Source: Burkholderia ubonensis
GTDB lineage: Bacteria; Pseudomonadota; Gammaproteobacteria; Burkholderiales; Burkholderiaceae
Assembly: GCF_902833085.1 (NCBI RefSeq)
Contig: NZ_CADFEB010000005.1
Location: 124,001 to 188,000, forward strand
Length of the DNA stretch: 64,000 bases
Direction: 5' to 3'
Shown here one piece after another: positions 54,317-62,927 of this stretch. Every line of letters starts with the position of its first letter. The stretch's first letter is position 1. The position numbers were made by a program, and so were the translations under genes. A model generated the notes under the pieces. It worked only from the letters and a program-made list of their open reading frames with translations, was not told where the DNA came from and did no database searches.

Positions 54317-55336
54317 ATGAGTCTCAAAGGCACACTTCCGGCTGGCAACATCATTGGCTTCGGCACTGCACCGCTCGGCAACATGTTCCGCAACATTCCC
54401 GAGGACGAAGCGCTGGCGACGGTCGAAGCCGCGTGGCAACAGGGCGTGCGCTATTTCGACACGGCGCCGTTCTACGGTGCAGGCCTGTCTGAAATGCGCG
54501 TCGGCGAAGCGCTGGCCAACCATCCGCGCGACGAATTCGTGCTCAGCACGAAGGTCGGCCGAGTGATCCTCGACGAGATCGAAGACGTCACGGCGCGCGA
54601 TCTCGGCGAGAAGGGCGGGCTGTTCGAATTCGGCCGCCCGAACAAGATCGTCAACGACTACTCCGCCGACGCCACGCTGCGCTCGATCGAGGACAGCCTG
54701 AAGCGCCTGCGCATGGATCGCCTGGACATCGTCTGGATCCACGACATCGCGCAGGATTTCTACGGCGACGAATGGCTCGCGCAGTTCGAGGTCGCGCGCA
54801 AGGGCGCGTTCCGCGTGCTGACCCGGCTGCGTGAAGAAGGCGTGATCAAGGCGTGGGGCCTCGGCGTCAACCGCGTCGAGCCGTGCGAACTGACCCTCGA
54901 TCTGTCCGAGGCGCAGCCGGACGGTTTCCTGCTGGCGGGACGCTATTCGCTGCTCGACCACGAGCGCGCGCTGCAGCGCCTGATGCCGGCGGCGGCCGCG
55001 CAGGGCGTCGATATCGTCGTCGGCGGCCCGTACAGCTCGGGCGTGCTCGCGGGCGGCACGCACTTCGAATACCAGAAGGCTTCGCCGGAGATCCTGGCCA
55101 AGGTCGAACGGATCAAGGCAACTGCCGCGCGCCACAACGTGAGCGTGAAGGCCGCTGCGCTGCAGTTCTCGCTCGCGCATCCCGCGTCCGTCGCGGTCAT
55201 GCCGGGTGCCAGCCGTCCGGCGCGGATCGCGGAAGACCAGGCCGCGCTGAAAGAGGTCATTCCGGCCGACTTCTGGCGCGAGATGCGTGAACAAGGTCTC
55301 GTCGCGGCCCATGCGCCGCTGCCGACCGATCGTTGA
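54317..55336 (+). CDS. Aldo/keto reductase, paralogue B
   Basis: 339 aa, same family and residues as paralogue A: FDTAPFYGAG, VLSTKVGRV, IVWIHDIAQD. Start at 54317 (ATG) with GGAG upstream inside ATGGAGAAG; the 54305 ATG is an alternative. Followed after 15 nt by an SRPBCC protein. Neighbouring LysR is divergent. Confidence 0.9.
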   Translation: MSLKGTLPAGNIIGFGTAPLGNMFRNIPEDEALATVEAAWQQGVRYFDTAPFYGAGLSEMRVGEALANHPRDEFVLSTKVGRVILDEIEDVTARDLGEKGGLFEFGRPNKIVNDYSADATLRSIEDSLKRLRMDRLDIVWIHDIAQDFYGDEWLAQFEVARKGAFRVLTRLREEGVIKAWGLGVNRVEPCELTLDLSEAQPDGFLLAGRYSLLDHERALQRLMPAAAAQGVDIVVGGPYSSGVLAGGTHFEYQKASPEILAKVERIKATAARHNVSVKAAALQFSLAHPASVAVMPGASRPARIAEDQAALKEVIPADFWREMREQGLVAAHAPLPTDR

Positions 55337-55351
55337 ACAGGGGATGACGAC

Positions 55352-55774
55352 ATGGCACAGGCATGCGCAAGCATCGACATCCCGGCGTCGGCCGACGAGG
55401 TCTGGACGCTGATCGGCGGGTTCGGGTCGCTGCCCGACTGGCTGTCGTACATTCCGAGCAGCGAACTGAGCGAAGGCGGGCGCGTGCGCCGGCTGGCCAA
55501 TCCGGCCGGTGCGACGATCGTCGAGCGTCTGGTCGCGTTCGACGAAGCGGAGCGCAGCTACAGCTACGCGATCCTCGAGGCGCCGTTCCCGGTCGTGAAC
55601 TATCGCTCCACGCTGCGCGTGCGCGAGAACGGCGGCCCGAACGCATCGAAAGTCGAATGGTCCGGCACGTTCACGCCGAACGGCTCGACGGACGAGGAAG
55701 CGAGCAAGCTGTTCCGCGGCATCTATGAAGACGGCCTGAGCGAACTCGCGAAGCGGTTCTCGGCAACCGCGTAA
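55352..55774 (+). CDS. SRPBCC-family (START/Bet v1-like) protein
   Basis: 140 aa with SIDIPASADEVWTLIGGFGSLPDWL, the usual SRPBCC opening, and KVEWSGTFTPNGST. Likely ligand-binding helper or cyclase-like partner for the reductase operon. GGATG precedes the ATG. Confidence 0.83.
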   Translation: MAQACASIDIPASADEVWTLIGGFGSLPDWLSYIPSSELSEGGRVRRLANPAGATIVERLVAFDEAERSYSYAILEAPFPVVNYRSTLRVRENGGPNASKVEWSGTFTPNGSTDEEASKLFRGIYEDGLSELAKRFSATA

Positions 55775-55832
55775 CGATGCGTCGGCCGGGCGGTCGCGGC
55801 CGCGGCCGCGTACCGCAAGCCGCCCGAAATGA

Positions 55833-55871
55833 ATCGCGATGTATCCGCCGGCGACACGGATACATCGCGAT
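55833..55871. promoter_or_regulatory. Long inverted repeat upstream of the GFA gene
   Basis: Left arm ATCGCGATGTATCC (55833-55846), right arm GGATACATCGCGAT (55858-55871), loop 11 nt. A TATAAC -10-like hexamer lies at 55895-55900, so the repeat would cover its -35 region. It is either an operator for the GFA gene or the terminator of the SRPBCC operon. Confidence 0.6.
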
Positions 55872-55930
55872 ACAAGGCAACCTGTCGCGTGCGCTATAAC
55901 GCAAGGCATGACCTTGATACGGAGCGCAAA

Positions 55931-56305
55931 ATGCAACATGCTGCCTGGCACAAAGGGTCCTGCCATTGCGGGGCCGTGAAATTCGAAGTCCGCACCGCCG
56001 TCACGCCGGCGGCGCGCTGCAACTGCAGCCTGTGCCGCCGCAAGGGCGCGCTGATGAGCCCGATGTTCGACGGCCATGAGCTAAGAATCCTGGCAGGTCG
56101 GGACGCGCTGACGGTCTATCAGTTCAACACGCGCGTCGCGAAACACTACTTCTGCAAGCACTGCGGCATCTATCCGTTCCACCAGACGCGCAAGGACCCT
56201 GCATGCTGGCGCGTCAACCTCGGCTGTCTCGACGGCGTCGATGCGTACGCGCTCGATGCCGCCGTCTCCGACGGCGCCAGCCTGTCCGTGGTGGAGGACG
56301 CATGA
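55931..56305 (+). CDS. GFA-family protein (glutathione-dependent formaldehyde-activating-like)
   Basis: 124 aa zinc protein. Ligands: C11 and C13 in GSCHCGAVKFEV, CNCSLC near residues 37-42, and FCKHCG near 80. GGAGCG lies upstream of the ATG at 55931. Known family includes Gfa, but most members have unknown substrates. A small ORF overlaps its stop. Confidence 0.85.
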   Translation: MQHAAWHKGSCHCGAVKFEVRTAVTPAARCNCSLCRRKGALMSPMFDGHELRILAGRDALTVYQFNTRVAKHYFCKHCGIYPFHQTRKDPACWRVNLGCLDGVDAYALDAAVSDGASLSVVEDA

Positions 56306-56445
56306 AGCGCTGGCTGACGATCCTCCTGTTCGCCGCGGGCGGATTCGCGACCGAACTCGTTCATCCCCTGCAGTGCTCGCTGCTGACGGAAAGCCGGCTG
56401 CGAGCCGACAGGAAAGCGGACCGGCACGGCGACCGGCGACGGTGA
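56302..56445 (+). CDS. Possible 47-aa membrane peptide
   Basis: ATG at 56302 overlaps the GFA stop (ATGA). The sequence begins MKRWLTILLFAAGGFATELV, like a signal or single membrane helix, then is basic (RADRKADRHGDRRR). Coupled translation is possible, but the C-terminal part looks random. Confidence 0.4.
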   Translation: MKRWLTILLFAAGGFATELVHPLQCSLLTESRLRADRKADRHGDRRR

Positions 56446-56538
56446 GCGCCGGGGCGCAACCGGCATCGTCCACATCGTTGCGCAACAGCCGGCCGCGGCA
56501 TGCGCCGCGCGTCGGCCATCCCGATTGCTTCCGATAAG

Positions 56539-56557
56539 ATCGCACGCGACATATAAT
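56539..56557 (+). promoter_or_regulatory. ohrR operator overlapping its -10
   Basis: ATCGCACGCGAC (56539-56550) is followed by TATAAT (56552-56557), 38 bp before the OhrR-like start. The same motif occurs at 58085-58096 and 58142-58153 upstream of ohr. Confidence 0.6.
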
Positions 56558-56595
56558 GCGTGCATTCGCCGCGATCTTTGCCAAGGAGGCAGCCG

Positions 56596-57051
56596 ATGAA
56601 ACCGACCCAGACAGCGCCCAGGCTGTCCGACTTCCTGTGCTTCGCCGTCTATTCGGCGAACCTGGCCTTCGGCAAGGCCTACAAGCCCATTCTCGAGGAG
56701 CTTGGCCTCACGTACACGCAATACATCACGATCATTGCGCTGTGGGAGGAGGACAACCAGACGGTCGGCAGCCTCGGCGAAAAGCTGTTCCTCGAATCCA
56801 ATACGCTCACGCCGATCCTGAAGAAGCTCGAAGCGATGGGCTACCTGCAGCGTCAGCGCGATCCCGCCGACGAGCGCCAGGTGCTCGTCAGCCTGACCAA
56901 GAGCGGCCGGCGTTTGCGCGAGAAGGGGCTGGGCATGGATCTCGTCGAGGCGACCGGGCTGAAGCCCGACGAGTTCGCCAAGATGCAGAAGGCGATCGTG
57001 ACGCTGCGCAATAACCTGATCCGCTCGACCGAGGAGCAGGAACAGGCGTGA
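56596..57051 (+). CDS. ohrR: Organic-hydroperoxide-sensing regulator, OhrR-like
   Basis: 151-aa MarR-type regulator. The reactive cysteine is C15 in LSDFLCFAVYSANLAF, followed by the winged helix TVGSLGEKLFLESNTLTPILKKLEAMG. It senses organic peroxides by Cys oxidation and represses ohr. AAGGAGG precedes the ATG. ohr is 568 bp away on the opposite strand, with a DUF4148 gene between. Confidence 0.88.
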   Translation: MKPTQTAPRLSDFLCFAVYSANLAFGKAYKPILEELGLTYTQYITIIALWEEDNQTVGSLGEKLFLESNTLTPILKKLEAMGYLQRQRDPADERQVLVSLTKSGRRLREKGLGMDLVEATGLKPDEFAKMQKAIVTLRNNLIRSTEEQEQA

Positions 57052-57062
57052 CGGCGGGGCAG

Positions 57063-57093
57063 GCAGGCGGAAGCAGGAAATGCTTCCGCCTTT
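57063..57093 (+). terminator. Intrinsic terminator of ohrR
   Basis: Stem GGCGGAAGCA (57063-57072), loop GGAAA, TGCTTCCGCC (57078-57087), then six T (57088-57093). Lies 11 nt after the ohrR stop. Confidence 0.9.
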
Positions 57094-57098
57094 TTTCA

Positions 57099-57137
57099 AA
57101 ACAAAACACCGCATGCGATTACATCGTATGCGGTGTT
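57099..57137 (-). terminator. Long hairpin, likely terminator of the DUF4148 gene
   Basis: Near-perfect 18-bp stem (57099-57116 with 57120-57137, one G-T wobble) and loop TAC. On the minus strand it is followed by TTTTG-TTTTG, which fits a terminator 50 nt after the minus-strand stop at 57188. The stem contains ACACCGCAT and GCGAT. Confidence 0.6.
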
Positions 57138-57187
57138 TTGTGGAAATGTAATGACATCGATGCGGTCGATTCCGGCCGCTTGTCCAT

Positions 57188-57532
57188 TCAATGACCGAAG
57201 TAGATCGAACGCTCGGCGCTGCGGATTACGTTGCGGCGGCCGGCCTGCGTGGCGGCGTCGGCGTTGCCGCCGTAGCCGGACGCCGACGTGTCGCCTGCGG
57301 CCGCGTCGTTCGCGTGAATGCGCGTCAGGGCCGCCTTCAGGTCGTCCGGGTAGTGCGGGTCGTTGGCGCGGCCCGGCTGGTAGCCCGCTTTCTGCAGTTC
57401 GGCCAGCTCCGCCCGCACTTGCGCGCGGGTGAGGGCCGCAGCGGAAGGCGAAGTTTCGACGCCGGCGAACGCGGGTGCGGTGAAGGCGGCTGAAACGGCG
57501 ACGAGCAGGGCAGCGATCAGAGGGGTTTTCAT
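57188..57532 (-). CDS. DUF4148-family secreted protein
   Basis: 114 aa with signal peptide (MKTPLIAALLVAVSAAF) and core LTRAQVRAELAELQKAGYQPGRANDPHYPDDLKAALTRI. Third DUF4148 paralogue, inside the ohrR-ohr interval. Function unknown. Confidence 0.85.
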   Translation of the reverse strand: MKTPLIAALLVAVSAAFTAPAFAGVETSPSAAALTRAQVRAELAELQKAGYQPGRANDPHYPDDLKAALTRIHANDAAAGDTSASGYGGNADAATQAGRRNVIRSAERSIYFGH

Positions 57533-57618
57533 GGTTGACCTCGACAAAAGATGTTCAATGGTTAGGGGGCCGATTTCGGACCGACAGGCCGCGGACATCG
57601 GGTGATGCAAAGGCATGC

Positions 57619-58038
57619 TCAGACCAGATTGATGGCGACGTCGATGTTGCCGCGCGTCGCTTTCGAATATGGGCAGGTCTCATGCGCGGCATCGACGATG
57701 CGTTGTGCGACGTCACGTTCGAGGCCGGGCACGCTGACGTTGAGCCGCGCCTGAAGGAAATACGCATTGCCGGACGTGCCCAGATCCACTTCGGCGTCGA
57801 CCGCGAGATCCGCCGGCAGCGTGATCTTCGATGCGCGCGCCGCGAGCTGCATCGCACCGATGAAACACGCCGACCAGCCCGCGGCGAACAGCTGCTCCGG
57901 ATTGGTGCCGCCGCCCGCGCTGCCCGGCGACGAAAGCTGGAGGTCCAGGCGGCCGTCGGAACTGCGCACCGCGCCGTCGCGGCCGCCGGACGAGGTGTGG
58001 GTTTTACCGGTGTACAGCACTTTTTCGATCTTGCTCAT
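57619..58038 (-). CDS. ohr: Organic hydroperoxide resistance protein Ohr
   Basis: 139-aa thiol peroxidase of the OsmC/Ohr family that reduces alkyl hydroperoxides. The two catalytic cysteines are C58 (GWSACFIGAM) and C122 (HETCPYSKAT); NPEQLFAAG is diagnostic. Start at 58038 with CAGGAG upstream. Controlled by OhrR through the two operators at 58085-58153. Confidence 0.95.
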   Translation of the reverse strand: MSKIEKVLYTGKTHTSSGGRDGAVRSSDGRLDLQLSSPGSAGGGTNPEQLFAAGWSACFIGAMQLAARASKITLPADLAVDAEVDLGTSGNAYFLQARLNVSVPGLERDVAQRIVDAAHETCPYSKATRGNIDVAINLV

Positions 58039-58084
58039 CTTGAACTCCTGACGTGGTGAAGTGGGTGTCTGCGCATGCGATTCG

Positions 58085-58153
58085 ATCGCACGCGATGCAT
58101 TCTGCGACTGGTGCTTTGCAATGTCAAGCGGTATCGATTAAATCGCATGCGAT
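58085..58153 (-). promoter_or_regulatory. ohr promoter with two OhrR-type sites
   Basis: Minus strand TTGACA (58127-58122), 17-bp spacer, CAGAAT (58104-58099). Site 1 ATCGCACGCGAT (58085-58096) is just downstream of the -10; site 2 ATCGCATGCGAT (58142-58153) is upstream of the -35. Both match the ohrR site at 56539. Confidence 0.65.
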
Positions 58154-58171
58154 GTATATGGATGTATCCGA

Positions 58172-58193
58172 GGCGATACAGGGACGTATCGCC
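58172..58193. terminator. Hairpin between the FAD monooxygenase and ohr
   Basis: GGCGATAC (58172-58179), loop AGGGAC, GTATCGCC (58186-58193). On the minus strand it lies 80 nt after the monooxygenase stop (58274), but there is no T-run. It may instead be an operator near ohr. Confidence 0.35.
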
Positions 58194-58273
58194 GGATCGT
58201 CCGACGGCATTAACTCGCAGCGGGCGCGTTGCGCGGCGGGGCGGCGGGGTTCAGGCCGGCAGAATTTGCGCGA

Positions 58274-59416
58274 TTACGCAGCCCCCATGATCCGCGTGCC
58301 GAGCGAGACGCCGAGTTCGGCCAGCGACGCATTGGCCGCGAGCTGGCGGGCTTCCCAGCGTGACAGCGCGACATCGACCGCCGTACCGCGCGTGACGTCC
58401 CGCAGCGCTTCGGCGAGATCGACCGCGTTTTCCGCGGCTTTCGCGACGCCGGCCGCCGTATGCGGCCGGACGAGGCACGCCGCGTCGCCGAGCAACACCG
58501 CCCGGCCGAAGACCATCCTGTCGACCGCGAGATCCTGAATGGCCTGGGCGAACGGCGCGCGCGTCGCGTCGACGAGCGCCGCGAGCGTCGGCGCGAGCAT
58601 CCGGCGGCCCGCATCGACGAGTTCGAGCCGATTGTCGTCCCGCATTGCGCCGGGCGGCAGCGAGCCGTCGCGCTGGGTGCCGTCCTGTGCGAGGAACAGC
58701 GCCGGCAGCCGGTCGGGCGCGAGACGCCGGTACCAGACCCAGTTCACGCGCCGCTCACCCGGCTCGACCGCGCCGTCGCGGCCGGGCACCAGATAGGTCA
58801 GGAAAAGATGCGCGTTGCCTTGCTGAAACGTGAAGCGTTCGCGCAACACGCGCAGTACCGAATCGGAAAGATCGCGTTCGTCGACGAGCCCGCGCCACGC
58901 GACATAGCCCGCATACGCGGGCCGCGCATCCGGAACGAGCTGCGCGCGCACGCTCGACCGGCCGCCGTCGGCGCCGACCAGCAGGTCGGCCTGCTCGACG
59001 CGGCCGCTCGCGAAGCGCGCGATCACGCGGTTGCCGTCCTGCTCGAGCCGCTCGAACGATTCACCCGCATGAACGACGCCGGCGGGCAGCGCGCGCTTCA
59101 GTGCCGTGTAGATCACGTTCCACGCGGTTTGCGTTTGCGGCATGTGGAGGCGTTGCACGATCCTGTCGTGCTCGTCGACGTAGATCCGGTCGACCGAATC
59201 GACGCCTGCATCGCGCGGCACGGGCACGCCGCCGAACGCGAACGCGCGGACGATCGGCGGCTGCAGCACGATGCCGCCGCCGCGGCTGTCGAGGTCGTGC
59301 GGCGACTGCTCGAATACCTTGACGCGCCATCCGGCCGCGCGCAATGCGGTCGCCGTGAAAAGCCCGCCGACCGATCCGCCGATCACGACTGCCAGCGGGC
59401 CTGATAAGTTTTCCAT
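58274..59416 (-). CDS. FAD-dependent monooxygenase
   Basis: 380-aa class A flavoprotein hydroxylase. FAD motif VVIGGSVGGLFTATAL (GG-x-x-GG variant), GADGGRSSVR, and the GDAACLVRPHTAAGVAKA motif. It resembles 2,6-dihydroxypyridine 3-monooxygenase-like enzymes. GAGGAAA precedes the ATG. Downstream of the LysR gene in the same direction. Confidence 0.86.
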   Translation of the reverse strand: MENLSGPLAVVIGGSVGGLFTATALRAAGWRVKVFEQSPHDLDSRGGGIVLQPPIVRAFAFGGVPVPRDAGVDSVDRIYVDEHDRIVQRLHMPQTQTAWNVIYTALKRALPAGVVHAGESFERLEQDGNRVIARFASGRVEQADLLVGADGGRSSVRAQLVPDARPAYAGYVAWRGLVDERDLSDSVLRVLRERFTFQQGNAHLFLTYLVPGRDGAVEPGERRVNWVWYRRLAPDRLPALFLAQDGTQRDGSLPPGAMRDDNRLELVDAGRRMLAPTLAALVDATRAPFAQAIQDLAVDRMVFGRAVLLGDAACLVRPHTAAGVAKAAENAVDLAEALRDVTRGTAVDVALSRWEARQLAANASLAELGVSLGTRIMGAA

Positions 59417-59453
59417 GATGCTTTCCTCGTGCAAGCCGGACCGGCCGGCGAAA

Positions 59454-60359
59454 TCAGCGCGGCGCGCGCGCAAGCGATTCGACGAAATCGATGAACGCTC
59501 CGACGCGTTTCGAGCCCCGCTGATTCGGCAGGTAGAGCGCGGTGATGACCGAGCGGGCCGCATCGGGCGTGACTTCGTACTGTTCGAAGAGCCGGCGCAG
59601 CCGGCCCGACCGGACGTCCGCGTCGACCAGCCAGTCGGGCAGCAGCGCGATGCCGGCGCCGTCCAGCGCGGCATGCCGCAGCACTTCGCTGTGGTTCGAC
59701 TTGAGGCGCCCGGCAACGATGACTTTCGCCGCGCCGTGGGCATCGGCAAACGTCCAGGCCTGCTGATCGCCGCCGAAGTGAAAGCGCAGGCACGCGTGAT
59801 CGACCAGCTCGGCGGGCGTCGCCGGCGTGCCGCGCGCTTCCAGGTACGCGTGGCTCGCGACGACGTATCGCTGGAACGCGCCGTACTGCCGGGCGACGAC
59901 ATCCGCGGACGGCGCCGCTTCGCCGAGCCGGATCGCGACGTCGATCCTGTCGACGACGAGATCGACCCGTTCGTCGGTGAGCTGCAGATCGATGTCGAGC
60001 TTCGGGTAGCGGGCGAGGAACGCGGCGATGTGCGGCGCGATGCAGCGCACGCCGTAGGCGACGGGCACCGACACGCGCAGCGGTCCGGACGGTTCGCTGC
60101 CGCGATCGGATACGAGCGCGTCGGCCTCGGCCAGTTCCTCGAGCAGCCGCTTCGCACGCGCGTAATAGACGGCACCCGCGTCCGACAGGGTCACCTGCCG
60201 CGTCGTGCGGTTCAGGAGCACGGCGCCGAGCGACGCCTCGAGCGCGTCCACCGCGCGCACCACGGACGAAGCCGCGAGATCGAGACGCCGCCCCGCGCTC
60301 GAGAAGCCGCCGGCTTCCGCCACTTCCACGAACGCGCGCAGCGCGGAGAATTTGTCCAT
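59454..60359 (-). CDS. LysR-family regulator
   Basis: 301 aa. Winged helix MDKFSALRAFVEVAEAGGFSSAGRR, plus LysR effector domain (FHFGGDQQAWTF, HAALDGAGIALLPDWLV). It sits between the OYE and monooxygenase genes, all minus strand, so it may control these. Confidence 0.88.
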   Translation of the reverse strand: MDKFSALRAFVEVAEAGGFSSAGRRLDLAASSVVRAVDALEASLGAVLLNRTTRQVTLSDAGAVYYARAKRLLEELAEADALVSDRGSEPSGPLRVSVPVAYGVRCIAPHIAAFLARYPKLDIDLQLTDERVDLVVDRIDVAIRLGEAAPSADVVARQYGAFQRYVVASHAYLEARGTPATPAELVDHACLRFHFGGDQQAWTFADAHGAAKVIVAGRLKSNHSEVLRHAALDGAGIALLPDWLVDADVRSGRLRRLFEQYEVTPDAARSVITALYLPNQRGSKRVGAFIDFVESLARAPR

Positions 60360-60430
60360 GTCGTCACCTTGGTGCCATCCGCAACGTTGCGTTGCATGCC
60401 GTTCGAATGCTATCCCCGGTCCTCGAGCGC

Positions 60431-61543
60431 TCAGGCCGCCGCGACGGCTTCGCCGTGACGCGCATAGTCGACGTACCCCGCGCGATCCCCGCCGTACCAG
60501 CCCACCGTCCTGGGTGCGGCGAGCGGCGCGTTCGCCGCGATGCGCTCGACGAGATCGGGGTTCGCGATGTAGGCGCGCGCGAACGCGACGAGATCGGCGT
60601 CGCCGGCTTCGATCAGCGTGTTCGCGGCATCCGGCGAGATTCCGCCGTTGACGATCAGCGTGCCGCCGAACGTCTTGCGCGCGTTTTCGATGATGCGCGG
60701 CAGATCGGGCTCGCCGCTCCAGCCGTTGGTGTCGGCCGCATGCAGATAGGCGACGCCGGCTTCGTCGAGCATGCGGCCGACGTAGGCGTAGGTCGCATCC
60801 GGGCTCGCGTCGCGCACGTTGTTGTACTTCGCGTACGGCGAGATGCGCACGCCGACGCGGCTCAGCGGCATCACGCCGCCGACCGCGTCGACGATTTCCT
60901 CGAGAAAGCGCGCGCGGTTCGCGACCGAGCCGCCGTAACGGTCGTCGCGCAGGTTCAGCGTCGACGACAGGAACTGGTGCGGCAGGTAGCCGTTGGCCGC
61001 GTGGATTTCGACGCCGTCGAAGCCGGCCGCCATCGCGCGAGATGCCGCGCGCCGGAATTCGGCCACCGCTTCGACGACTTCGTCCGTCGTCATCGCGCGC
61101 GACGGCGTCGCATGAATCTTCGTGTAGTAGCCGTTGCTCAGTTGGGCCCACACCTGAAGCTGCTCGAGATCGTCGTTCACGCCCGACGGCGACAGCGGGG
61201 CCGCGCCGCCGAGCAGCGTCATCGAGCTGACGCGTCCGCCATGCCACAGCTGCGCGAAGATGCGGCCGCCCTTCGCATGGACGGCGTCGGTGATCGTTTT
61301 CCAGCCGGCAGCCTGCTCGTCGGTGACGAGCCCCGGCGTCAGCTCGAACGACGCGGAGGCCGGGCTGACGTTGGTCGCCTCGGTCACGATCAGCCCGGCG
61401 GATGCGCGCTGTGCGTAGTATTCGGCCATGAGTTCGGTCGGCTGGCCGCGCGACGGCGCGCGCGAACGCGTCATCGGGCCCATCACGACACGGTTGGGAA
61501 GCGCGAGGCCGCGCAGATCGTAATTGCCGAGCAGGGAAGACAT
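60431..61543 (-). CDS. Old yellow enzyme family NADH:flavin oxidoreductase (paralogue 2)
   Basis: 370 aa. Active-site pair in GVEIHAANGYLPHQFLSSTLN, DDRYGGSVANRARFLEE, GEPDLPRIIENARKTF. Same family as 46520-47635 but clearly different sequence. Start at 61543 with AAGAGGAAA upstream on the minus strand. Confidence 0.9.
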   Translation of the reverse strand: MSSLLGNYDLRGLALPNRVVMGPMTRSRAPSRGQPTELMAEYYAQRASAGLIVTEATNVSPASASFELTPGLVTDEQAAGWKTITDAVHAKGGRIFAQLWHGGRVSSMTLLGGAAPLSPSGVNDDLEQLQVWAQLSNGYYTKIHATPSRAMTTDEVVEAVAEFRRAASRAMAAGFDGVEIHAANGYLPHQFLSSTLNLRDDRYGGSVANRARFLEEIVDAVGGVMPLSRVGVRISPYAKYNNVRDASPDATYAYVGRMLDEAGVAYLHAADTNGWSGEPDLPRIIENARKTFGGTLIVNGGISPDAANTLIEAGDADLVAFARAYIANPDLVERIAANAPLAAPRTVGWYGGDRAGYVDYARHGEAVAAA

Positions 61544-61709
61544 GGTGGTTTCCTCTTGAGTGAGGCAGGGCCGTGCTGCAATGCGTCCGGTCGTGCCGGG
61601 CGCAGCGGAGCGGCGGCTCCTGCGGGAAGTCGGGGGTGACGTGCCGGCAGCGTTCCTGCGCGCGAACGGCCCTGGCCGGCATCGCGCGTGAACCGGTGCC
61701 GGCGCCGGT

Positions 61710-62927
61710 TCAGGTCCGTGCGTGGCGTTCCGCGTGCGGCCGCCCGATCGCGAGGTAATGCGCGAGCGCGACGATCGGGAACGCGCCGGCGACGGCTGCG
61801 ACGAGCGGCCAGCCGCCGTGCTCGTACAGCGGGCTCGCGAGCGCGGAGCCGGCGGCGCCGCCGACGAAGATGCTCGTCATGTAGAGCGCGTTCAGGCGGT
61901 TGCGGCTCGCGGCATGCAGCGCGTAGATCTCGCGCTGGCCGAGCACCATGTTCATCTGCACCGCGAAATCGAGCGCGATGCCGGTAATGACGAGACCGTA
62001 CAGGCCGGCGCCGTGGATCAGCGCCGTGGCGTACGACAGGGTGCCGGCGACCAGCGCGATCAGCGTCGCGCGCACGGTATGGCCGGCATCCGCGAGACGA
62101 CCCGCGACCGGCGCCGACGTCGCCCCGATCGCGCCGACGAGCGCGAACAGGCCGATGGCGGATTGCGACAGCCCGTAGTGACGCGTCAGCTCGACCGGCA
62201 CGGCGGTCCAGAACAGGCTGAACGATGCGAACATCAGCCCCTGGTAGAGCGCGCGGTGGCGCAGCACCGGCATCGTCCGGACGAGATGCAGCAGCGAGCC
62301 GATCAGTTCGAAGTAGGTGGCGCGATGCTCGGGCTGGCGCGACGGAATCGTCAGCGCAAGCACGGCCGTGACGAGCGTCATCAGCACGGCGGCGGCCATG
62401 AACACGAAGCGCCAGCCGAACGCGTCGGCCACCACGCTCGACAGCGGGCGGGCAAGCAGGATGCCGAGCAGCAAACCGCCCATGATCGTGCCGACCACGC
62501 GGCCGCGCGAATGATCCGGCGCGAGGTGCGCGGCGAGCGGCACCAGAATCTGCACCGCGACCGAGCTGAAGCCGATCAGCAGCGAGATCGCGAGGAACAG
62601 CCCGGGCGTGCGGACCAGCCCCGCCGCCGCGAGGCTCGCGATCGACACGACGGCCGTCACGATCATCAGCTTGCGGTTCTCGAGCAGGTCGCCGAGCGGC
62701 ACGATGAAGAACAGGCCGAGCGCGTAGCCGATCTGCGTCAGCGATACGATGAGGCTCGCCGTGTCGCCGGACATATGCAGGCCGGGCGCGATGAGTTCGG
62801 TGATCGGCTGCGCGTAGTACAGGTTCGCGACGATCGCGCCGCAACTGAACGCGAAGAGCAGAATGAGCCCGCGCGTGAGCTTGGGCACATGCCCTTGAGC
62901 CGCGAGCGAGGGGGTATGCGTTGACAT
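61710..62927 (-). CDS. MFS transporter, DHA1-like
   Basis: 405 aa, about twelve hydrophobic segments; starts with LILLFAFSCGAIVANLYYAQ, then PLGDLLENRKLMIV. AAGGAG precedes the ATG. Likely exporter for the redox gene set next to it. A near-palindrome lies about 100 bp upstream at 63025. Confidence 0.85.
   Translation of the reverse strand: MSTHTPSLAAQGHVPKLTRGLILLFAFSCGAIVANLYYAQPITELIAPGLHMSGDTASLIVSLTQIGYALGLFFIVPLGDLLENRKLMIVTAVVSIASLAAAGLVRTPGLFLAISLLIGFSSVAVQILVPLAAHLAPDHSRGRVVGTIMGGLLLGILLARPLSSVVADAFGWRFVFMAAAVLMTLVTAVLALTIPSRQPEHRATYFELIGSLLHLVRTMPVLRHRALYQGLMFASFSLFWTAVPVELTRHYGLSQSAIGLFALVGAIGATSAPVAGRLADAGHTVRATLIALVAGTLSYATALIHGAGLYGLVITGIALDFAVQMNMVLGQREIYALHAASRNRLNALYMTSIFVGGAAGSALASPLYEHGGWPLVAAVAGAFPIVALAHYLAIGRPHAERHART

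Noticed and set aside
58172..58193. Terminator of the FAD monooxygenase
   Set aside because: Listed only with low confidence because no T-run follows on the minus strand.
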